A DNA stretch of 64,000 nucleotides from NCBI GenBank assembly GCA_041690255.1, contig JAWLHU010000002.1:310001-374000 (forward strand), given 5' to 3'. The position numbers and the translations under genes are program-made. Under the pieces are notes generated by a model. It saw only the letters and a list, made by a program, of their open reading frames with translations. It did no database searches and had not been told where the DNA came from. The stretch is from JAWLHU01 sp041690255 (GTDB taxonomy: Bacteria; Bacillota; Sulfobacillia; Symbiobacteriales; Symbiobacteriaceae). Shown piece by piece: positions 45,253 to 52,578 of the stretch. Each line of letters begins with the position of its first letter. Within the stretch, counting starts at the first letter, position 1.

Positions 45253-46041
45253 ATGACATTCGCCAATCGCGTTTATAACGGGGACTCCCGGAACCTGAGC
45301 TTTATTCCGGACAACAGCGTGGACCTGGTGGTCACCTCGCCGCCCTACAACGTGGGGATCAAGTATGCCAACCACGATGACGGCATGTCCATGGACGACT
45401 ACCTGGCCATGCTGGAGCAGGTCTGGACCGAGTGCCACCGGGTCCTCGCTCCCGGCGGGCGGATTGCGATCAACGTTGCCGGTGTGGACCGGAAGCCCTA
45501 CATTCCCCTACATGCCTACATCAGCCTGCAGATGAACAAGCTCGGCTTCCAGATGCGGGGCGAGATCATCTGGAACAAGGGCGCCTCGGTCGGGGTCTCC
45601 ACGGCCTGGGGCTCCTGGTGCAGCCCCTCCAACCCGACCCTGCGGGATGTGCATGAGTATATCCTGGTCTTCACCAAGGGCGACTGGAAGATGGCCCACA
45701 AGGGTGAGTCGGACCTGGTCTCGGAGGAGTTCGTCGCCTATACGAAATCGGTCTGGGAGTTCCCGACCGTCTCGGCCAAGAAGGTGGGCCACCCCGCTCC
45801 CTTCCCCGTGGAGTTGCCCAGCCGGTTGATCAAGCTCTATACTTATAAGGACGATGTGGTCCTCGATCCGTTCAACGGGAGCGGCACCACCTGTCAGGCC
45901 GCCGAGATGCTTGGCCGGCGTTGGATTGGCGTCGACATGGACCCGGGATACTGCCAGTTGGCCGAGGCGAACATGGCGGCGCTGCGGGCGAATGCCGGCG
46001 GGACCGGCGACGAGCGGGGCAAGCGGGCTGCGGGAGCGTAG
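45253..46041 (+). CDS. Orphan DNA methyltransferase, N4-cytosine/N6-adenine type
   Basis: 262 residues. The catalytic motif TSPPYN (28-33) comes before the S-adenosylmethionine motif DPFNGSGTT (205-213), the beta-class order. VLAPGGRIAINVAG and GEIIWNKG lie between, and RRWIGVDMDPGYCQLAE follows. TSPPY is common in N4-cytosine enzymes but also seen with adenine. ATG 45253 follows GGAGGGG. No restriction endonuclease or specificity gene adjoins it, so it may be a solitary epigenetic methylase. It follows a minisatellite region and is closed by a GGCCCGGG hairpin. Confidence 0.9.
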   Translation: MTFANRVYNGDSRNLSFIPDNSVDLVVTSPPYNVGIKYANHDDGMSMDDYLAMLEQVWTECHRVLAPGGRIAINVAGVDRKPYIPLHAYISLQMNKLGFQMRGEIIWNKGASVGVSTAWGSWCSPSNPTLRDVHEYILVFTKGDWKMAHKGESDLVSEEFVAYTKSVWEFPTVSAKKVGHPAPFPVELPSRLIKLYTYKDDVVLDPFNGSGTTCQAAEMLGRRWIGVDMDPGYCQLAEANMAALRANAGGTGDERGKRAAGA

Positions 46042-46049
46042 CAAAACAG

Positions 46050-46070
46050 GGCCCGGGAGCCGCCCGGGCC
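46050..46070 (+). terminator. GC hairpin after the methyltransferase
   Basis: GGCCCGGG and CCCGGGCC pair around AGCCG; no T-tract, so efficiency is uncertain. Confidence 0.5.
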
Positions 46071-46098
46071 AGAGTACGAGCACGTGGGAGGAATTGCT

Positions 46099-47235
46099 GT
46101 GAACCCGATCCTCGCCTTCATGGAGCAGCACAAGGAGCAGATCATCACCGATATCAAGACAGTCTGCGCAATCGAATCCCCCTCCCTGGACAAGGCGGCG
46201 GTCGACCGCATGGGCGCCCACTTCGCCGAGCTATTCGCGGGAGCCGGGGCTCAGGTGACCACCCTGCCGCGGGCGGAACGCGGCGACCTGCTCCGCCTGG
46301 AGTGGGGCACCGGCCGGGAGGATGGCCAGACCCTGGTCCTCTCCCACATGGACACGGTCTTTAACGTGGGCGACATCGCCCGCAATCCGCTGCGCATTGA
46401 GAATGGCCGGCTCTTCGGGCCGGGCACATCGGACATGAAGGGCGGCGTCGTCCTCTTCCTCTGGGCCCTGCGCTGCATGAAGGAACTGAACCTCGCCCCC
46501 CGGCGCAAGGTGGTCGGGCTGATCACATCGGACGAGGAAGTCGGGTCGCAGGCCTCCCGTGAGGTGATCGAGGAGGAGGCCCGCCGCTCCGCCGCCGCCC
46601 TGGTGACCGAGCCGGCCATGCCCCCGACCGGCGCCCTGAAGACCTGGCGCAAGGGGACGGCCGACTACCGGATCACGGCCCACGGCAAGCCGGCCCACGC
46701 TGGTGCCGATCCCACCAAGGGGATCTCCGCGATCGAGGAGATGGCGCATCACATTCTCACCCTGCAGCGCTTGACCGACATGTCGGTCGGGACCACGGTG
46801 AACGTGGGCGTGGTCAACGGCGGCAGCCGCGGCAACGTGGTGGCGGAGTCCTGCACCATTCAGGTCGATGTCCGCTTTATGACGATGGAGGAGGCCAATC
46901 GGATCGATGCGATCATGCGTGGCCTCGCGCCTGTAGTGCCGGGCGCCCGGCTCTCGGTGGAGGGCGGGATCAACCGGCCGCCCATGGTGCGCAACGAGGC
47001 GACGATCGCCCTCTTCCAGAAGGCGCAGGCGCTGGCGGCGGAGCTTGGGTTTGCGGTGGGCGAGGCCGGCACCGGCGGCGGTTCCGACGGCAACTTCACC
47101 TCCGGGGTGGGCTGCCCGACGATCGACGGCCTGGGCGCCTGCGGCGACGGTCTGCATACCTTTGAGGAGTACGTTGAGGTGGAGAGCCTGACACAGCGGG
47201 CCGCCCTCATGGTGCGGCTCCTTCAGGAGGCGTAA
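46099..47235 (+). CDS. M20 family metallopeptidase (carboxypeptidase G2-like)
   Basis: 378 residues from GTG 46099, with GGGAGG 7 bases upstream. Two-zinc active site: LVLSHMDTVFN (His and Asp), FGPGTSDMKGGVV (bridging Asp), ITSDEEVGS (catalytic Glu and Glu ligand), and the last His in GDGLHTFEEYV. The dimerisation domain contains ITAHGKPAHAGADPTKGISA. The sequence matches glutamate carboxypeptidase (CPG2)-like M20 peptidases that cut C-terminal Glu or similar residues; the actual substrate is open. It overlaps nothing and is followed after 4 bases by an unknown gene in the same direction. Confidence 0.92.
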   Translation: MNPILAFMEQHKEQIITDIKTVCAIESPSLDKAAVDRMGAHFAELFAGAGAQVTTLPRAERGDLLRLEWGTGREDGQTLVLSHMDTVFNVGDIARNPLRIENGRLFGPGTSDMKGGVVLFLWALRCMKELNLAPRRKVVGLITSDEEVGSQASREVIEEEARRSAAALVTEPAMPPTGALKTWRKGTADYRITAHGKPAHAGADPTKGISAIEEMAHHILTLQRLTDMSVGTTVNVGVVNGGSRGNVVAESCTIQVDVRFMTMEEANRIDAIMRGLAPVVPGARLSVEGGINRPPMVRNEATIALFQKAQALAAELGFAVGEAGTGGGSDGNFTSGVGCPTIDGLGACGDGLHTFEEYVEVESLTQRAALMVRLLQEA

Positions 47236-47239
47236 AAGG

Positions 47240-48334
47240 ATGATGGGGCAGACGGTTCAGTTTCATCGCACTGCGTTGCTGGAGCTTGTGCGGGGGCCGT
47301 GGACGACCCTCTGGCTGGTCACGCCCCAGCTCCAGGCGGAGGCGTTGCGGGCCTTGCTGCCCCATCTCGCGCGGGAGGGGGCGCAGGTTCGGGTCCTGAC
47401 CGATCTCTCGCACGAGGCGCTGACCGATGGACGGGTCGAACTGGCGGGCCTGCAGCAACTCAAGGCGCTGCCGGACTGCGAGATCCGTGGCCTGCCCGAT
47501 CTGAGCGCTCACCTCTACGCCGCCGAGGGCGGTGCGGTGATCGTCTCGGGCGCCCCGCTGACGGTCGCCGGGGTCGATGGTCACCGCTCCTACGGGGCGC
47601 TCCTGCAGGAGAGCGAGCCGGTGCTCGCCGATCTGCGCCGTTGGTGGGAGATGGCGCACCAGCTTTCGCCGGTCGAGTGGTCGGCGCTGGCTGAGCGGGT
47701 GGGCGAGCGGGCCGATGCCGCCCGAGTCGGGGCGGAGATTGCCCGGCTGGGCGCCTTCGTGCGGGTCAGCGTGAAGGGCACCCGCCGCTCCCGCCGTCTC
47801 GATCCAAAGGATTTCGGGGTCGCCCAGGTCGGTGGTGGTCCCCGCCCCCGTCCGCTGGATGTCACCTTCTTCAAGCTGGACCTGGTCTCCCGGGCGAAGG
47901 AGGAGCTCGATGCGATCCTCGCGGAGCACGGGCTGGAGTGGAACGGCCAGTACCTGGTGCCGCGCCGCTTCCTGGAGCAGGAGTGGCCACGCCTCTTCGC
48001 GGCCCGGGAGAAGCGGCTGAGGGAGCGGTTAGGCTCGCCGGAGTCGAAGACGCAGCTGAAAGAGCAGTTGGCCCAGGCCCGCTCCGAGTTGCAGGGCTGG
48101 TTCGGCGAGATCTATCCCTGGATCGACGCCGAGGCAATCCCCGCCGATGTCTGGGTCGAGGTGCAGACGACCCGCTTCCTCTCGGAGGCGGTGATCAGCG
48201 ATGTGCTGGAAGAGGGGCAGTTGGAGTACCGGGTGCTGACGATCCTCCCCGAGGACCGGCGCTCGGTGGAGGAGCTGGATCTGCTGTTGCAGGATCCGAA
48301 GCTCCGGTCGGTCCAGCTCACCTTTCCTTTGTAG
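47240..48334 (+). CDS. Hypothetical protein with degenerate phospholipase D-like N-terminus
   Basis: 364 residues; ATG 47240 and 47243 both follow AAAAGG. The first 130 residues look like half of a PLD-type fold (TLWLVTPQLQAEALRALLPH, GAQVRVLTDLS, LYAAEGGAVIVSGAPLTVAG) but the catalytic HxK...D is not intact. The C-terminal 150 residues are helical with a coiled coil (REKRLRERLGSPESKTQLKE) and end in an acidic segment. There is no signal peptide. It probably shares a transcript with the M20 peptidase. Function unknown. Confidence 0.72.
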   Translation: MMGQTVQFHRTALLELVRGPWTTLWLVTPQLQAEALRALLPHLAREGAQVRVLTDLSHEALTDGRVELAGLQQLKALPDCEIRGLPDLSAHLYAAEGGAVIVSGAPLTVAGVDGHRSYGALLQESEPVLADLRRWWEMAHQLSPVEWSALAERVGERADAARVGAEIARLGAFVRVSVKGTRRSRRLDPKDFGVAQVGGGPRPRPLDVTFFKLDLVSRAKEELDAILAEHGLEWNGQYLVPRRFLEQEWPRLFAAREKRLRERLGSPESKTQLKEQLAQARSELQGWFGEIYPWIDAEAIPADVWVEVQTTRFLSEAVISDVLEEGQLEYRVLTILPEDRRSVEELDLLLQDPKLRSVQLTFPL

Positions 48335-48417
48335 TAGGGGGAGGTCCCGATTCTGCGAACCTGTAGCTGCCCTGCGCGACTCTTATAGGGTGAAACGTTG
48401 GCACAGGAGGCGGTCTC

Positions 48418-48756
48418 GTGGGCTTCAATTTCATGTTCACCATCATCCCGATCATCGTGATCGGTGGCTTTGTGTTTATCATCGGGTCGTTGATTGTCCG
48501 GGCGGTCTCCAACTCGCAGAAGCCCCTGCTGACCCGCCGGGCTCGGATCATCGGGCGGCGGCAGCGGCACTCCCACGGGGCGAATCACCACCACCACACC
48601 GCCTACTTCATTACCTTCGAGTTTGAAGATGGCAGCCGGGAGGAGTTCTCGCTGCGGGGCGACCAGTACGCCACGCTGGCCGAGGGGGATATCGGCACCC
48701 TTCAGTCGCAGGGGACCTGGTACAAGGGCTTTGAACGGGAGATGTTCCTGGGTTAG
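48418..48756 (+). CDS. DUF2500-like small membrane protein
   Basis: 112 residues from GTG 48418 with AGGAGGCGG upstream. One N-terminal membrane helix (MFTIIPIIVIGGFVFIIGSL), a His-rich turn (SHGANHHHHT) and a beta-rich C-terminal domain (AYFITFEFEDGSREEFSLRG, DIGTLQSQGTWYKGFER). Order and wording match DUF2500. The His cluster could bind metal. Function unknown. Confidence 0.82.
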   Translation: MGFNFMFTIIPIIVIGGFVFIIGSLIVRAVSNSQKPLLTRRARIIGRRQRHSHGANHHHHTAYFITFEFEDGSREEFSLRGDQYATLAEGDIGTLQSQGTWYKGFEREMFLG

Positions 48757-48816
48757 GCCGCCGGCGCCCCCGGTTCCATCCGGCGGGCGCCCTTACGCAA
48801 AGCTGGAGGGATCTTT

Positions 48817-49584
48817 ATGGCGATCCGTGTGGATCTGAACTGCGACATGGGCGAGTCGTTTGGTGCTTACACCATCGGGGCGGATGAGATGGTCATGCCC
48901 TTGATCACTTCGGCCAATATCGCCTGCGGCTTCCACGGTGGCGACCCCCAGGTGATGCGCCACACGGTACGGCTGGCGAAGGAGCACGGCGTGGCGGTCG
49001 GGGCCCACCCGGGCTTTCGGGACCTGGCCGGTTTCGGCCGGCGCCCCATGCAGTGCAGCCCCGACGAGATCTACGGCGACGTGCTCTACCAGGTCGGCGC
49101 CCTGGCAGCGGTCTGCCGGGCGGAGCGGGTGGAGCTGCGCCACGTAAAGCCGCACGGTGCCCTCTACAACATGGCGAACGCCGATGCCGCCCTGGCCCGG
49201 GCCATCGCTCAGGCGGTGGCTGACTTTGACCCCGGCCTGATCCTCTTCGCCCTGCCGCATTCGGCGCTGTACGAGGCCGGCCGGCAGGCGGGGCTCCGTG
49301 TGGCCGGCGAGGTCTTTGCGGACCGGGCCTACAACGCCGACGGCTCCCTGGTCAACCGCTCCCGCCCTGGCGCCGTCCTCTCCGACGAGAAGGCGGCGGC
49401 CATGCAGGCGAGGCGGATGGTCCTGACCGGACAGGTGACCGCCATGAGCGGCGAGGAGATCCACGTGCAGGCCGATACGATCTGCGTCCACGGCGATAAT
49501 CCGCACGCGGTAGCCTTCATTCACAGGATCCGTGAGGAACTCCAGGCGAACGGGGTCCTGCTGGCGGCACCGCACGCTGGCTAA
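48817..49584 (+). CDS. pxpA: 5-oxoprolinase subunit A (LamB/YcsF family)
   Basis: 255 residues, begins MAIRVDLNCDMGESFGAYTI, followed by ITSANIACGFHGGDPQVMRH, GAHPGFRDLAGFGRRPM and HVKPHGALYNMA, all hallmarks of the family. With PxpB and PxpC it opens the ring of 5-oxoproline using ATP. Those two partners are not adjacent here. ATG 48817 follows GCTGGAGGG. Together with the two M20-type enzymes in this window it suggests scavenging of glutamate-related compounds. Confidence 0.93.
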   Translation: MAIRVDLNCDMGESFGAYTIGADEMVMPLITSANIACGFHGGDPQVMRHTVRLAKEHGVAVGAHPGFRDLAGFGRRPMQCSPDEIYGDVLYQVGALAAVCRAERVELRHVKPHGALYNMANADAALARAIAQAVADFDPGLILFALPHSALYEAGRQAGLRVAGEVFADRAYNADGSLVNRSRPGAVLSDEKAAAMQARRMVLTGQVTAMSGEEIHVQADTICVHGDNPHAVAFIHRIREELQANGVLLAAPHAG

Positions 49585-49597
49585 AAGTCGCAGGGGA

Positions 49598-49617
49598 TCG
49601 GTGAGATAAGTCACCGA
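49598..49617. promoter_or_regulatory. Inverted repeat after pxpA, before the NifX-like gene
   Basis: TCGGTGA and TCACCGA are perfect 7-bp arms around GATAAG. It may be an operator for the downstream gene or a weak terminator of pxpA. Confidence 0.5.
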
Positions 49618-49684
49618 GTTATGGGCCATCCTCCTTGTAAGATCAAGATCCGTGAGAACGATCGACAACAAGGAGGCAACCCTC

Positions 49685-50044
49685 ATGGAGCGGATCGCGA
49701 TTCCCGTTCTGGACGGCCAGGTCAGCCCGCACATCGGCCGCAGCCAGACCTTCCTCATCGCTGACATTGAAGATGGCAAGGTGGTCAATCAGGTGGAACT
49801 GCCCAATCCCGGGCACGGCCCCGGTGGCCCGCCCCCGCTCTTCATTGCGAAGCAGGGCGTGAAGATGGTCCTGGGCTGGGGGATTCCCGAGCACGCCAGG
49901 GACATGTTTGAGCACCTGGGCGTCAAGGTGACCCTGGGCGCCAAAGGCGAGCCCGCCAAGGTCCTGGAGGCCTACCTGAACGGTACGCTGGAGCTGACCG
50001 ACGAGGGGCTTGACGGCGGGGCCTGTGGCTGCGATCACGACTAG
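49685..50044 (+). CDS. NifX/NafY-like dinitrogenase cofactor-family protein
   Basis: 119 residues from ATG 49685 (AAGGAGG upstream). A single NifX-type RNase-H-like domain: RIAIPVLDGQVSPHIGRSQT, FLIADIEDG, LFIAKQGVKMVLGWGIPEHA and LGVKVTLGAKGEPAKVLEAY. It ends in the Cys/His-rich tail GGACGCDHD, a possible metal site. No nif genes are nearby, so it is likely one of the many stand-alone members with a role in metal or Fe-S handling. A good hairpin ends the gene. Confidence 0.88.
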   Translation: MERIAIPVLDGQVSPHIGRSQTFLIADIEDGKVVNQVELPNPGHGPGGPPPLFIAKQGVKMVLGWGIPEHARDMFEHLGVKVTLGAKGEPAKVLEAYLNGTLELTDEGLDGGACGCDHD

Positions 50045-50051
50045 TGAGAAG

Positions 50052-50078
50052 AGCCCACCGCTTACTCGGCGGTGGGCT
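50052..50078 (+). terminator. Terminator after the NifX-like gene
   Basis: AGCCCACCGC and GCGGTGGGCT pair perfectly around TTACTCG, followed by GATTCCATT. Confidence 0.8.
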
Positions 50079-50206
50079 GATTCCATTGTCAGACCCTTTT
50101 TGTTGGACGCGGTGCCCCTTCTCCTCCCGCGTCCTTGCAGGAGATCCGAAGGTTAAGGGAGAAGCGGTCAAACTCTGGAGAGACTGACACCCGAGGAGGC
50201 GACTTC

Positions 50207-50599
50207 ATGTCCAAGCAAGATCTGTTCTTCGAGTACCTCAAGGAAGAGGGCTACGTTCCACACCTCGACAACGATGGCGACATCATCTTCAAGTCGGAGG
50301 GAATCTCCTACCTGCTCTTCCAGTCGGAGGATGACCCGGAGTACTTCCGGCTCTCCCTCCCGTTCTTCTGGTCGATCGACAACCCGGGGGAGCGGCAACG
50401 GGCAATGGCCGCGGCAACGACGGTCAACGCGGAGGTGAAGGTGGTCAAGCTCTACCTGGTGGACGATAACACCTGGGCCTCCGTCGAGATGTTGATCGAT
50501 CCGATCGAGAACTTCCGCCAGGTCTTTCCGCGCTGTCTCCGGCTGCTCCGCCATGGTGTCTCCCGCTTCACGGAGATCATGAAGACCCCCGTCCAGTAA
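50207..50599 (+). CDS. YbjN-like protein
   Basis: 130 residues from ATG 50207, 7 bases after GAGGAGG. The sequence FFEYLKEEGYVPHLDNDGDI, ISYLLFQSEDDPEYFRLSLP, RQRAMAAATTVNAEVKVVKL and NFRQVFPRCLRLLRHGVSRF has the alternating pattern of YbjN / type III-chaperone-like domains. Function in this family is poorly known. It lies 28 bases before a response regulator gene and may be co-transcribed with it. Confidence 0.78.
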   Translation: MSKQDLFFEYLKEEGYVPHLDNDGDIIFKSEGISYLLFQSEDDPEYFRLSLPFFWSIDNPGERQRAMAAATTVNAEVKVVKLYLVDDNTWASVEMLIDPIENFRQVFPRCLRLLRHGVSRFTEIMKTPVQ

Positions 50600-50627
50600 G
50601 GGCTTGCGTTGACCTGCAGCAAGGAGG

Positions 50628-51356
50628 TTGGCCGCCATCTCCTACACAATTCTCATCGTCGAAGATGATCCCAAAATTGCCGGGCTGGTGGCCGACTATC
50701 TGACCCGCTACGGTTACATGACCCACCTGATCCAGGACTTCAGGCGGGTGGAGCAGGAGTTCCTCGCAGCGAAGCCGCATTTGATCCTGATGGATGTAAA
50801 CCTGCCCTACCAGGATGGTTTCCACATGACCCGACTCCTCCGTCGTCACACGGCGGCGCCGATCCTCTTCCTCTCCGCCCGTGCCGGGGAGATGGAGCAG
50901 GTGCTGGGCATGGAGAGCGGCGGAGATGACTACATAACCAAACCCTTTCACCTGGATGTCCTTCACGCCAAGATCAAGGCGATGCTCCGGCGCGCTTACG
51001 GCGAGTACGCGCAGGCCGATCCAGCCGGCCGCTCGGTCCTCCAGGTGGGCGTGCTGGAACTGGACCTGGCCGCCGGCGAGATGCGTCTCTTCGGCCAGGC
51101 AGAGAGCCAGGCCCTGACCCGGAACGAGCAGAAGCTGCTCCAGCGGCTCATGGAGAAGGCGGGGCGGGTCGTCAGCCGGGAGGAGTGCCTGGAGGCGCTC
51201 TGGGACGACTCCAGCTTCGTAGATGACAACACGCTGACAGTCAACGTGAACCGGCTGCGGGCAAAGCTGGACCACCTGGGGCTGAGGGGAGCGCTGGAGA
51301 CCCGGCGGGGGGCCGGCTATCTGATCAGCCCGCAGCATCTGGAGGGCCGGTCATGA
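50628..51356 (+). CDS. OmpR-family response regulator, BceR-like
   Basis: About 242 residues. Receiver: ILIVEDDPKIAGLVADYLTR, phospho-accepting Asp in HLILMDVNLPYQDG (about 56), Lys in DDYITKPFHLD (about 105). The winged-helix output domain ends with VNVNRLRAKLDHLGLRGALE and TRRGAGYLIS. TTG 50628 touches AAGGAGG directly, which is too close; an ATC nine bases on would fit the spacing but is a rare start, so the exact start is uncertain. With BceS-like kinase and permeases downstream it should control the transporter genes. Confidence 0.92.
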   Translation: MAAISYTILIVEDDPKIAGLVADYLTRYGYMTHLIQDFRRVEQEFLAAKPHLILMDVNLPYQDGFHMTRLLRRHTAAPILFLSARAGEMEQVLGMESGGDDYITKPFHLDVLHAKIKAMLRRAYGEYAQADPAGRSVLQVGVLELDLAAGEMRLFGQAESQALTRNEQKLLQRLMEKAGRVVSREECLEALWDDSSFVDDNTLTVNVNRLRAKLDHLGLRGALETRRGAGYLISPQHLEGRS

Positions 51357-52456
51357 GGACGCACCGCCCCTGGCGGCTGATCTGGCGGTTCCTGATCGAC
51401 GAGGCTGGCTGGATCATCGCTACTTACGTGAATGCGATCGTGATCCTGGGCCTGATCTGGCTCCTCCTCACCTTCGAGGGGCGCTCCGCCGCTACGGTGG
51501 TGGCCAATCTGGGCTATGCGCTGCTGATCAGCTCGATCGTCCTGCTGATCACGCTGAGCATTCGCTTTCTCCGCTGGTATCCGTTCGCACTGCAGAGCCA
51601 GGTGCTCCTGGAGGAGGAGGCGGGGCTGGACCAGTTGACCAGCCTGCCGCCGGGCGGTGACAGCAGCCAGGAGATCTACCGGACGCTGATCGACCGGTTC
51701 TACCGGCTTCAGGTGGCTGACCGGCAGCGCTATCAGGAGGGCTATCAGCGGCACCTGGCCTTCATTAACCTCTGGGTGCATCAAATGAAGACGCCTGTGT
51801 CGACCATCAGCCTGATTGCCCAGCAGGCCGAGTCCCAGGAGCCGGAACAGGTGGCGGCCTCCATGGACTCCGTGCTGGAGGAGACGGTGAAGCTGGCCGA
51901 CGGGCTGGAACTGGTGCTGAACACGGCCCGGTTACAGGACTTCGCCGTCGACTACCAGATCCGGCAGGTCGATCTGCTGGAGATGGTTCGCAAGGTGATC
52001 AACGGGCGAAAGAAGCAGTTTATCCGCTACGGGATTTTCCCGGAGATCGATGCGCCCGATGGAGACTGGCGGGTGCTGACCGACGAGAAGTGGAACAGCT
52101 TCGCCATCGACCAGGTGGTGGCGAACGCCCTGAAGTACGGTTCGCAGGGCGGACCGGCGGGCCAACGGCTCCGGTTCCGGCTGGAGCGGGGGGAGCAGGA
52201 GATCCGCCTGCGGGTCGCAGACCAGGGGCCCGGGATCCCCGAGCAGGACCTGGGCCGGGTTTTTGAGCCCTTCTTCACCGGCGAGAACGGCCGTCGCTAC
52301 GGCGGGGCGACCGGGATTGGGCTCTACCTGGTCAGACAGGTCATGGAGCAGATGGGCCACACGGTCAACATCGCTTCATCGACAGAGGAGGGGAAGGGGA
52401 CGACGGTCACCTTCGCCTATGCGAGTTCGGTCACAGCAGGCACCCCGGCGACGTAG
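51353..52456 (+). CDS. Intramembrane-sensing histidine kinase, BceS-like
   Basis: 367 residues. Two helices close together (AGWIIATYVNAIVILGLIWL, ANLGYALLISSIVLLITLSI) with almost no external domain, the mark of kinases that read the state of a BceAB transporter rather than a ligand. Phospho-accepting His in NLWVHQMKTPVSTISL (143); ATPase boxes DQVVANALKYG, RVADQGPGIPEQDL and GATGIGLYLVRQ. ATG 51353 overlaps the regulator stop. In known systems such kinases respond to cell-wall-active peptides. Confidence 0.93.
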   Translation: MRTHRPWRLIWRFLIDEAGWIIATYVNAIVILGLIWLLLTFEGRSAATVVANLGYALLISSIVLLITLSIRFLRWYPFALQSQVLLEEEAGLDQLTSLPPGGDSSQEIYRTLIDRFYRLQVADRQRYQEGYQRHLAFINLWVHQMKTPVSTISLIAQQAESQEPEQVAASMDSVLEETVKLADGLELVLNTARLQDFAVDYQIRQVDLLEMVRKVINGRKKQFIRYGIFPEIDAPDGDWRVLTDEKWNSFAIDQVVANALKYGSQGGPAGQRLRFRLERGEQEIRLRVADQGPGIPEQDLGRVFEPFFTGENGRRYGGATGIGLYLVRQVMEQMGHTVNIASSTEEGKGTTVTFAYASSVTAGTPAT

Positions 52457-52485
52457 ATCGCCGGGGCCTTACGTTTTTGTAAGGC
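52443..52485 (+). terminator. Two adjacent hairpins after the kinase gene
   Basis: CCCCGGCGA / TCGCCGGGG (52443-52466) spans the stop codon, and GCCTTAC / GTAAGGC (52466-52485) with loop GTTTTT follows. They separate the regulator pair from the transporter genes and imply a separate promoter for the latter, perhaps around TTGAAA at 52499-52504. Confidence 0.7.
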
Positions 52486-52578
52486 AGGGGGGCCGGGATT
52501 GAAAGGTTCGGCTATGGGAGCGGGTGTGCGCCGGCGGTAGACTGAGGGCGAAGGTTGCGTTTGAAGGAGTGATCCGAG

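Noticed and set aside
49652..50044. nif gene cluster
   Set aside because: Only one NifX-domain protein is present; no nitrogenase or cofactor genes adjoin it.
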